NCBI GenBank assembly: GCA_964559575.1 | Contig: CAZLGQ010000015.1 | Coordinates: 1-12,761, forward strand | Origin: SKVL01 sp964559575 | Lineage (GTDB): Bacteria; Patescibacteriota; Minisyncoccia; Phycocordibacterales; CSBR16-193 | DNA: 12,761 nt | Reading direction: 5' to 3' | Shown: positions 1 to 6,019 of the stretch, piece after piece | Layout of the letters: each line of letters starts with the position of its first letter | How positions within the stretch are numbered: position 1 is the stretch's first letter | Notes under the pieces: generated by a model | The model's database searches: none | What the model was told of the DNA's origin: nothing | The model's input: only the letters and a program-made list of their open reading frames with translations | Translations under genes and position numbers: made by a program

Positions 1-1035
1 ATTTCTTTCCTTTTCTTCTTTGGCTTTTTTCATTTCTTCTTTTACCTTTTTTAAGATCTCGTTTTTTATTTTTTTATTCGCTTTTAAGAATTTACGAGCA
101 GCATCGTATCCTCTTCCCAGTTTTTCTTCTTCGTAACCATAAGATGACCCTGCTTTTTTTACTATCCCGTACTTTTCTCCCAAGGCAAGTATTTCTCCTT
201 CATGGGATATTCCTTCGTTGTACATAAGATCAAATTCGGTCTGTCCAAAAGGGGAGGCAACTTTATTTTTTACCACCTTAACTCTAACTCTTCCACCCAT
301 TATTTCTTCACCTTTTTTGATCTGAGCAATTCGGCGTATATCCAATCTTACTGAAGAATAGAATTTCAAAGCCTTTCCTCCGGGTTGGGTTTCCGGAGAT
401 CCGAACATTACACCTATTTTCATTCTTATCTGATTAGTAAATATAACAGTAGTGTTTGTTTTTGCTGTTATGGCAGTAAGTTTTCTTAGAGCTTGAGACA
501 TAAGTCTGGCCTGTTTTCCTACATGCTGTGCCCCCATTTCACCTTCTATTTCATCTTTAGGTGTAAGTGCGGCAACTGAGTCAACTACTACTACATCTAT
601 ATTTCCCGATCTTACAAGACTTTCAACTATCTCTAAGGCCTGTTCACCTGTGTCGGGTTGAGATATTAGTAGATCTGATACATTAACCCCGATCCTTTTT
701 GAGTATTCAGGATCCAGTGCGTGTTCTGTGTCTATAAAAGCTGTAACACCTCCTTTTTTCTGTGCTTCGGCAACTATATGGAGACATAATGTGGTTTTAC
801 CACTGGATTCCGGTCCATAAACTTCTATTATTCTTCCTCTGGGAATTCCTCCTATCCCTAAAACCGAATCAAGACCGATTGAACCGGTTGATATGGAGTC
901 AACATTGACTTTAGGTCTTTCTCCGAGCTTCATTATAGCTTCTTCTCCGAACTTCGTTTTTATTTCTTCTATAGTATTATCAAGAGACTCGTCTTCTTTT
1001 TTTATTTTTTTCTTACTGGTTTCTTTTTTGGGCAT
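1..1035 (-). CDS. recA: RecA recombinase, 3' end beyond the window
   Basis: RecA forms ATP-dependent filaments on single-stranded DNA, drives strand exchange and triggers LexA-type self-cleavage in the cytoplasm. The reverse-strand frame opens at the ATG complementary to 1033-1035 and stays open for 345 codons to the window edge, so the stop is not seen. Visible RecA hallmarks are the Walker A motif GPESSGKTT (residues 74-82), FIDTEHALDP (100-109), the Walker B strand VVVVDSVAAL (148-157), the QALRKLT segment (181-187), TNQIRMKIGVMFGSPETQPGG (L2 region, about 200-220) and GYDAARKFL near the end. The N-terminus is lysine-rich (PKKETSKKKIKKE), and the tail is also lysine/glutamate-rich and already as long as a usual RecA. 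The gene is last in the operon with ftsK; its start is 2 bp after the preceding stop and has no Shine-Dalgarno sequence, which suggests coupled translation. Confidence 0.98.
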   Translation of the reverse strand, partial: MPKKETSKKKIKKEDESLDNTIEEIKTKFGEEAIMKLGERPKVNVDSISTGSIGLDSVLGIGGIPRGRIIEVYGPESSGKTTLCLHIVAEAQKKGGVTAFIDTEHALDPEYSKRIGVNVSDLLISQPDTGEQALEIVESLVRSGNIDVVVVDSVAALTPKDEIEGEMGAQHVGKQARLMSQALRKLTAITAKTNTTVIFTNQIRMKIGVMFGSPETQPGGKALKFYSSVRLDIRRIAQIKKGEEIMGGRVRVKVVKNKVASPFGQTEFDLMYNEGISHEGEILALGEKYGIVKKAGSSYGYEEEKLGRGYDAARKFLKANKKIKNEILKKVKEEMKKAKEEKERN

Positions 1036-1037
1036 TT

Positions 1038-1505
1038 TTATTGGTTATAAATTTCTAAATACTCAATATCTTCAATAGGTAAAAAATCAGATCGATAGGT
1101 TGTACCTTCTCGTCTGGACTTAATATATTCTTGGGAAAGTTCTTTTGAAAATACTGAATCACTTGTAACAGACCGATGTATCTTTGTACTTCTATCAAAT
1201 CTGTCCCAAGCCTCAATTTCTATTATAGTATGACGTCCTATTATAGGCAATTTTTCTTTGAATTCTCCTTGAGGGGTTATAAAAATAGGGGATCCGTTTA
1301 AGTTTATTTTGGAAACATTTTTAACTTTTCCTTTAACTGTAAATATATTATCTTCTATCTTTTGATATTCTTCCGGGTACTCTACCTTAATTATGGGTCC
1401 TTTTATAAGATTCTGTGCTTGAATATATCCATAAATTCCAAAAAGTATCAAGATACATATAACTATAGATATCTTGATTCTTCCTTTCCATCTATTAGTG
1501 GTCAT
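1038..1505 (-). CDS. Small membrane-anchored protein with Ig-like extracellular domain
   Basis: This 155-residue protein has no assigned function. It has a short basic N-terminus (MTTNRWKGRIK), one hydrophobic segment at about residues 12-29 and then an exported part, so it is probably a single-pass protein with its C-terminus outside. Residues about 36-115 (starting GPIIKVEYP, with FTVKGKVKNVSKINLNG and FKEKLPI) resemble a bacterial Ig-like fold of the Big_9/glucodextranase-B sort; this is my reading of the strand pattern, not a search result. The C-terminus is polar. The gene lies between ftsK and recA with 2-bp gaps on both sides, so it is almost certainly co-transcribed and perhaps translationally coupled. 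That context suggests a link to division or envelope, but could equally be only shared expression. Confidence 0.8.
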   Translation of the reverse strand: MTTNRWKGRIKISIVICILILFGIYGYIQAQNLIKGPIIKVEYPEEYQKIEDNIFTVKGKVKNVSKINLNGSPIFITPQGEFKEKLPIIGRHTIIEIEAWDRFDRSTKIHRSVTSDSVFSKELSQEYIKSRREGTTYRSDFLPIEDIEYLEIYNQ

Positions 1506-1507
1506 AT

Positions 1508-3793
1508 TTAGTATTGATTTTTATGATCACCGGTTTCGTATTGACCGTGATCTTCAGGTTTATCCAAAACCTCCCTTGGTTTTGCTCCGTTTGCCGGACC
1601 AATTACACCTCTTTCTTCTAACATATCCATAAGTCTGGCTCCTCTGTTGTATCCTATTTTAAATTTTCTTTGTAAGAAGGAGGTTGAAGCTTTACCGGCT
1701 TCTATAACAACCTCTCTTGCTTCTTCGTACAGTTCATCTTCTTCGTCTTCATCATTACTGTCATTAAAGATAGAACCTCCATTTTCTTTTTCGTTTATTG
1801 CAAGATCAAGTTCTTCATCTATATCTCCTTGGTAGTTCTTTCTTATGAAAGAAACAACCTTTCTAACTTCATCTTCTGAGATAAATGCTGACTGTATTCT
1901 TTTTGGTTTTGACATTTCTCCCGAAAGATAAAGAAGGTCACCTGAACCCAAGAGGCGTTCTGCTCCTCCTGAATCAAGGATCGTTCTGGAATCTATTTGA
2001 GAGGCAACTTGAAGAGCGATACGTGCCGGAATGTTTGCTTTAATAAGTCCGGTTATAACATTAACTGAAGGTCTCTGAGTGGAGAGTATAAGGTGAATAC
2101 CTACCGCACGACTCATCTGTGCCAGTCTTACAATAGAGGCTTCTAACTCTCTAGGGTAGGCCGCCATAATATCGGCAAGTTCATCTATTATTATTACAAT
2201 ATAAGGCATTGTTTCAGGTAGATCTGAAGGATCTCTTTCTTCTTCATTCTTTTCTTTGAATTTCTTTCTTGCGGGTTTTACAACTCTTTCGTGATACGAC
2301 TCTATATCTCTGGTTCCTTCGGCTTCAAGTATATCGTACCTTCTATCCATTTCTTTTGCCGCCCATTTTAGTGCTTTTATAGTGTCTTTAGGATTTGTTA
2401 TAACCGGTGTTAAAAGATGAGGGATCTTATTGTAAGAAGTGAGCTCAACTCTTTTAGGGTCAACCATTATGAACTTTAAATATTCAGGTGAGTTTCTATA
2501 AAGCAGGGAAGTTATTAAGGCGTGAATGGTAACACTTTTTCCGCTTCCTGTTGCCCCGGCGATTAGTATATGAGGCATCTTGGCTATATTTGCATAATGC
2601 ATTTCTCCGGCCACGTCTCTTCCTAAAGCAACCAATAAAGATTTATTTGAAGAGGTAAATTTTTCTGATTCTAAAAGGGTTCCTAATCCCACCGTTGATT
2701 TTGATTTATTGGGTATTTCTATTCCTACCAAAGACCTTCCGGGAATCGGTGCTTCTATTCTTAATGGGTGAGCCGCAAGAGCTAAAGCCAGATCGTTTTG
2801 GAGTCCTACTATACGAGACAGTTTTACTCCTTCTGCCGGTTTTAGTGAGTAACGTGTAACACTTGGTCCGACTGATACTTCATCCATTTCAACCTGAACA
2901 CCGAAATTAGCAAGAGTTCTTTTTATGATGTTTGCACTTGCTTTAACATCACCAACTCCGGGTTTTCCGCTATCTGATTTTAAAAGAGATGTTGGTGGAG
3001 TATTGTATTCATACATTATTCCTTCCGAGTGAAGACGGGCCTCCATCTCTTCTTCTTTATTTTTATTTTTTGTGTTTTTCCATTTTTCTGCCATACCGGA
3101 AAGGACACCTTTTTTATCTGAAGGTCCCTCTTTGTTCTCTTCTTCAACTTCAACTTCTTTTTTGTTTTCTTTTTTTACAACCTCCTCCTCTTCTTCCTCT
3201 TCCTCGTCATCGTCTTCCTCCTCTTCATCATCTTCATCTCCATCTTTTTTCTTTAATGGTTTTTTGAACCAGTTGAAAAAACCGGATAAATGTTCAAAAC
3301 GCAAGGCCGTATTAAATATTATAAACACCGATATTAACATCAGAGCTATTAATATTATTAGGCTGGCATAGAAATCAAATAACCACTCCAAAGGGGAGGC
3401 TATCCAACTTCCTATTAAACCTCCTCCGTTTTCTTCTGTTATTAATCCAGCCAAGCTTACTCCGGATATAAAGAAAAGAATGGATCCGATCACATGTATT
3501 TTATTAAAACTGTTTTCTAGGCTTCTAAGCAGAGTTATTCCGATAAATATTAAAACCAGAGGTATAAGAAAATAACCTCCACCAAAAAGTTTTGTTAACC
3601 ACCTATAAGAATGAGAACCTGCTACTCCTCCGAGATTAAAAGCGGAAAGTATAAAAAAGATAGAGACAACAAAAGCGGTTACCGAAACAATAGCTCTAAC
3701 CGTCTCTTCTTTTAATGTAGGTTCTTTTTTTTCTTCCTTCTTTTCCTCTTTAACTTTATCCTTTTTTTCTTTTTTCTTTTTTTTCTTTGCCAT
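1508..3793 (-). CDS. ftsK: FtsK/SpoIIIE-family DNA translocase
   Basis: A membrane-anchored hexameric ATPase that pumps double-stranded DNA through the division septum. From the ATG complementary to 3791-3793 it has 761 residues. Order: a very lysine-rich start, four membrane segments (about 33-53, 73-92, 98-118, 138-162), an acidic linker (184-204, nearly all D/E) followed by mixed charge, the alpha domain (about 283-370), the motor with Walker A GATGSGKS (413-420) and Walker B YIVIIIDE (531-538), the family segments STQRPSVNVITGLIKANIPA and SQIDSRTILDSGGAERLLG, and a C-terminal winged-helix gamma domain (about 688-744). All catalytic motifs are intact. A longer reading starts at TTG (3838), but those 15 residues are unlike the family and overlap an inverted repeat, so I prefer the ATG. 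It heads the operon with the Ig-like membrane protein and recA. Confidence 0.96.
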   Translation of the reverse strand: MAKKKKKKEKKDKVKEEKKEEKKEPTLKEETVRAIVSVTAFVVSIFFILSAFNLGGVAGSHSYRWLTKLFGGGYFLIPLVLIFIGITLLRSLENSFNKIHVIGSILFFISGVSLAGLITEENGGGLIGSWIASPLEWLFDFYASLIILIALMLISVFIIFNTALRFEHLSGFFNWFKKPLKKKDGDEDDEEEEDDDEEEEEEEEVVKKENKKEVEVEEENKEGPSDKKGVLSGMAEKWKNTKNKNKEEEMEARLHSEGIMYEYNTPPTSLLKSDSGKPGVGDVKASANIIKRTLANFGVQVEMDEVSVGPSVTRYSLKPAEGVKLSRIVGLQNDLALALAAHPLRIEAPIPGRSLVGIEIPNKSKSTVGLGTLLESEKFTSSNKSLLVALGRDVAGEMHYANIAKMPHILIAGATGSGKSVTIHALITSLLYRNSPEYLKFIMVDPKRVELTSYNKIPHLLTPVITNPKDTIKALKWAAKEMDRRYDILEAEGTRDIESYHERVVKPARKKFKEKNEEERDPSDLPETMPYIVIIIDELADIMAAYPRELEASIVRLAQMSRAVGIHLILSTQRPSVNVITGLIKANIPARIALQVASQIDSRTILDSGGAERLLGSGDLLYLSGEMSKPKRIQSAFISEDEVRKVVSFIRKNYQGDIDEELDLAINEKENGGSIFNDSNDEDEEDELYEEAREVVIEAGKASTSFLQRKFKIGYNRGARLMDMLEERGVIGPANGAKPREVLDKPEDHGQYETGDHKNQY

Positions 3794-3832
3794 TTTTTTC
3801 GGTCTTTTAATTCTGTTTAATACTAACAAATA

Positions 3833-3876
3833 TGGCAAACATTACTTTGTTTACGTAAAAATATTCATATTTGCCA
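3833..3876. promoter_or_regulatory. Inverted repeat upstream of the ftsK operon
   Basis: TGGCAAA (3833-3839) and TTTGCCA (3870-3876) form perfect 7-bp arms 30 bp apart, 40 bp upstream of the chosen ftsK start. The arms lie on one side of an AT-rich region where the operon promoter must be, so this may be an operator for ftsK-recA. I could not pick a convincing -35/-10 pair on the minus strand. Confidence 0.3.
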
Positions 3877-4048
3877 TTTAATTAACTATAACATAAAAAA
3901 TATTTGTTTTTTATTATTTTTAATATGAATTTTAATACTGCATTAATATTAATTTTATAGTTTTCTTATATCAAGAATATCTCTAAGAGTATTTAGATAT
4001 TTTGACTTTGAGTTATATAAAAAATAAAGAATATCAAAGACTGTTAGT

Positions 4049-4171
4049 AAAAGACTTGCTTTTTGTCTTTTAGGGTATATAATGGACAAAAATGACAGAA
4101 TATGGTATAAAAGACAAATAAGGAATTAAAAGACATGGAAAAAGACTTAAAAAGACAAATATATAAAAGAC
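4049..4171. repeat. Seven AAAAGAC boxes, putative operator array
   Basis: AAAAGAC occurs at 4049, 4109, 4128, 4140, 4150 and 4165 on the plus strand, and as GTCTTTT at 4065. The first two boxes form an inverted repeat with a 9-bp spacer over the promoter; the rest are direct repeats at spacings of 10-19 bp running through the leader into the first codons. By base composition far less than one copy is expected in this length. The likely reader is the winged-helix protein encoded immediately downstream, but that is inference. Confidence 0.55.
4056..4083 (+). promoter_or_regulatory. Predicted promoter of the HTH gene
   Basis: A perfect -10 TATAAT (4078-4083) follows a weak -35 TTGCTT (4056-4061) with a 16-bp spacer, predicting transcription from about 4090 and a leader of about 45 nt. 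The -35 and spacer are overlapped by the inverted AAAAGAC / GTCTTTT pair at 4049-4071, a placement typical of a repressor site. Confidence 0.6.
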
Positions 4172-5043
4172 ATATGGAAGAGCAAGAAAATGATAAAAAC
4201 AAAGATAATATTTTTAAGAAAGCTATAGAAAAAAAAGATAAGCATATAGTTGAATCTTTTGATTCAGATGACCATTTTGTTTATCTTTACAAAAAGACAG
4301 AAAGACTGATTATGGCGACCTATATGGTAACGGACGTTATGTCTGATTCAGAACCTATTAAAAGTCAAATAAGAAAAATATCTATAGGACTTCTATCAGC
4401 CTTATTTCTTTTAAAAGACGAAACATCTCTAGACAAAGCCGTGATGAATGTACAAGAGGTGGTTCTTAAGGTTGTGTCGCTTTTGGATGTTGCTTATGTT
4501 ACCGGAAGGATAACAGAAATGAACGCCTCAGTTTTAAAACGTGAGTTTAAAAATCTTCTTGAGTACATACGCCTTTCGGTTGAAAAGAAAAAATCTTCAG
4601 GGGGAACCGTTTCTTTATCTTCTTCTTTTTTTGATATCGATACTAAAGAGGACGGAACTATTTTTACAGGATCCACTCAAAAAGATGATCCTTCAAGTAC
4701 CTCTTATGGTTATGATGTTTCCGATTCAAATAATAGGTTTGATAATTTAAAAGATAAAGATACGACTAAAGAACAATCTAAACAGTTTTCTTCTGGTTTT
4801 AAGAGTAAAAAAAGCCACTCACGTCCTTCTGGTTACATTGGAAATGTAGCTAAAAATGAACGTCGTGCAGCTATTTTTAATCTTTTAAGAGAAAAGAAAG
4901 AAATAACAGTAAGAGATCTTGCGTCTGTTGTTACGGACTGTAGTGAAAAAACACTTCAACGTGAACTTTTACAGTTGGTTGAAGAAGGAATATTAAGAAA
5001 AGAAGGGGAGAGAAGATGGTCCCGTTATTCTTTGGTTGTTTAG
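4135..5043 (+). CDS. Winged-helix DNA-binding protein, possible autoregulator
   Basis: This 302-residue cytoplasmic protein is not assigned to a named family. Residues 1-40 are highly charged; about 47-152 are predicted mostly helical (segments such as KTERLIMATYMVTDVM and AVMNVQEVVLKVVSLLDVAYV) and may be a dimerisation or partner-binding bundle. Residues 153-235 are a serine/aspartate-rich, probably disordered linker. Residues 241-300 (NERRAAIFNLLREKKEITVRD onward, with SEKTLQRELLQLVEEGILRKEG and a wing RRWSRYSL) are a clear DeoR/MarR-like winged helix. No ligand-binding domain is seen. The AAAAGAC boxes before and within its start suggest it controls its own gene. A second in-frame ATG at 4174 (residue 14) would put all the boxes upstream of the coding region; neither start has a Shine-Dalgarno sequence, so the start is uncertain. 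Confidence 0.9.
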   Translation: MEKDLKRQIYKRHMEEQENDKNKDNIFKKAIEKKDKHIVESFDSDDHFVYLYKKTERLIMATYMVTDVMSDSEPIKSQIRKISIGLLSALFLLKDETSLDKAVMNVQEVVLKVVSLLDVAYVTGRITEMNASVLKREFKNLLEYIRLSVEKKKSSGGTVSLSSSFFDIDTKEDGTIFTGSTQKDDPSSTSYGYDVSDSNNRFDNLKDKDTTKEQSKQFSSGFKSKKSHSRPSGYIGNVAKNERRAAIFNLLREKKEITVRDLASVVTDCSEKTLQRELLQLVEEGILRKEGERRWSRYSLVV

Positions 5044-5059
5044 TTTAAAAACTAAACAA
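5036..5059 (+). repeat. Perfect 10-bp hairpin over the HTH stop codon
   Basis: TTGTTTAGTT (5036-5045) pairs with AACTAAACAA (5050-5059) around a TAAA loop. The stem includes the TAG stop (5041-5043). It is followed by A's rather than T's, so it is not a standard terminator for the plus strand; it may stabilise the mRNA end. Confidence 0.5.
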
Positions 5060-5084
5060 AAAATACTTTTAAGAAAAGCTTGAA

Positions 5085-5114
5085 CTGATAACTGATCAGG
5101 TTTTTTGTTTTTTA
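5085..5114 (+). terminator. Weak intrinsic terminator after the HTH gene
   Basis: CTGAT (5085-5089) pairs with ATCAG (5095-5099) around AACTG and is followed by G and then a long T-rich run broken by one G. The stem is only 5 bp, so it is weak, but nothing better lies between this gene and the next transcript. Confidence 0.4.
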
Positions 5115-5129
5115 AAAAAATGTATTTGG

Positions 5130-5138
5130 TTATCCACA
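5130..5138 (+). promoter_or_regulatory. DnaA box, perfect consensus
   Basis: TTATCCACA, the classical high-affinity DnaA site. It lies about 48 bp upstream of the predicted start of the long leader RNA, a position where DnaA could act as a transcription regulator. A single box here does not make an origin. Confidence 0.5.
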
Positions 5139-5149
5139 TTTTTTACTTT

Positions 5150-5164
5150 TTTTGTTTAACAAAA
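5150..5164. promoter_or_regulatory. 15-bp palindrome between -35 and -10 regions
   Basis: TTTTGTT-T-AACAAAA is a perfect palindrome centred on 5157, directly upstream of the TATAAT at 5170. The placement in the promoter spacer suggests an operator, though AT-rich palindromes can also occur by chance. Confidence 0.35.
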
Positions 5165-5169
5165 GGAAT

Positions 5170-5175
5170 TATAAT
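5170..5175 (+). promoter_or_regulatory. -10 box of the long leader / first surface gene
   Basis: A perfect TATAAT. The region 16-18 bp upstream is a T-run with no good -35, so an activator may be required. Transcription would begin about 5182-5183, which is exactly where a perfect 7-bp hairpin begins. A perfect TTGACA further down (5483) lacks a usable -10. Confidence 0.5.
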
Positions 5176-5182
5176 ATCACTC

Positions 5183-6000
5183 AACGAGTGTAGTATGACT
5201 CGTTCATGCCGTTCATTGTAAATCTAATATATCGTTCTCAAATTTACCTCAGTCTGCTTAGATTTAAAGCATTATTTTAGAGTTTACTTAAGTTTTCTCT
5301 AATGTTATTATAGACTCAGAATCTAGACTGATCATTTCATAAGTATTGATCTATTTTAGTTTTCTGTGTAGCAATATTAAGTAACTTGCATTAAAGCTTA
5401 TCTTTGCGTACACTTAAAAGTATTGTAGATGTATTTGAGAATACGATTAATACGATTGTGTTGGATGTTCGGTTTATGTTCATTGACAAAAGAATAAAAG
5501 AACAAGCATACGTTGAGCTTGGCGCTGACGTAAGGCAAAATGTTCAAACTCTCTTTTTAATTAAAAACTATTAATTAAAGAGATTAAAACGGAGGTAACG
5601 ATTGGTCTGTTGAATCTTCGTTTTCTTCCGGTTTTGTTAGGTGGTACGTTTAATATGCAAACGTCCCAACAAAGTTGTAATTGCATACATTGATCAGTTT
5701 ATGCATTTCACCGAAAGGAAGCACTGTCCCGTCAACGACTGAAATGGAAGAATGATCGCACAACCCGTGCAACTACTCCCGTTACTTGGTGTCGACGCCG
5801 ATCGTTTGATCGGTTAGAAGTAAACGGGATAGTGAAATTATTAACAAGTTAAAGATACGCTTTACACCGTGCTATCTTTAGATTATAAACCGGTCGACTT
5901 AGTTTCTGTCTTCTTTATCTTAAAGAAGGTTAGGGACTTGGAAGGCCTTAATGCTTTTTGCGCTTCTTTCTTTATAAGTAATCAAGGGGCGTAACGAGTT
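5183..6000 (+). ncRNA. Large structured 5' leader or free-standing RNA
   Basis: About 840 nt without a credible gene precede the first surface-protein gene and contain a dense, mostly nested series of helices. Those I found by eye: 5183-5189/5198-5204; 5218-5223/5242-5247; 5249-5254+5259-5264/5320-5325+5326-5331; 5277-5282/5297-5302; GTATT/AATAC hairpin near 5431-5444; 5551-5564/5571-5582 (12 bp, TT bulge); 5586-5595/5625-5635; 5597-5603/5613-5622; 5633-5651/5659-5673; 5682-5687/5700-5705; a CC-GAAA-GG tetraloop at 5711-5718; 5722-5732/5824-5834; 5758-5761/5767-5770; 5798-5803/5808-5813; 5850-5860/5871-5880; 5910-5917/5921-5928; 5941-5946/5960-5966. Positions 5700-5830 are clearly GC-richer than the surroundings, as expected of a structured RNA in an AT-rich genome. 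I do not recognise it as RNase P, tmRNA, 6S, SRP or a known riboswitch. There is no strong terminator before 6020, so a leader is likelier than a separate RNA. Confidence 0.6.
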
Positions 6001-6019
6001 AATATTTAAATTAAAAGTT

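Larger units (their letters stand above)
3794..4134. other. Divergent intergenic region, ftsK operon / HTH gene
   Basis: This 341-bp gap separates two divergent transcripts and holds no gene. It is very AT-rich. It contains the TGGCAAA inverted repeat (3833-3876), a second inverted repeat AATATCT (3976-3982) / AGATATT (3995-4001), and, toward the right, the promoter and AAAAGAC boxes of the HTH gene. Both divergent promoters should lie here; only the rightward one is recognisable. Confidence 0.6.

Noticed and set aside
3072..3371. Serine-rich frame opposite the FtsK linker
   Set aside because: It is the antisense reading of the acidic GAA/GAT codons.
3794..3838. 15-residue N-terminal extension of FtsK from a TTG start
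   Set aside because: The ATG at 3793 gives the typical lysine-rich FtsK start; the extension overlaps an inverted repeat.
5440..5457. Tandem AATACGATT duplication as a functional repeat
   Set aside because: Only two 9-bp units and overlapping a small hairpin; could be chance.
5483..5511. Promoter with perfect TTGACA inside the long leader
   Set aside because: No acceptable -10 at 15-19 bp (best is CATACG); kept only as an alternative to the 5170 TATAAT.
5560..5990. Group I intron (a CAACGACTGAAA stretch at 5733 resembles the conserved R element)
   Set aside because: No convincing P7 partner, no P4/P6 core, no splice-site pairing, and no interrupted gene around it.
5183..6000. RNase P RNA, tmRNA or other housekeeping RNA
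   Set aside because: The conserved RNase P core, tmRNA tRNA-like ends and tag frame are not present on either strand.
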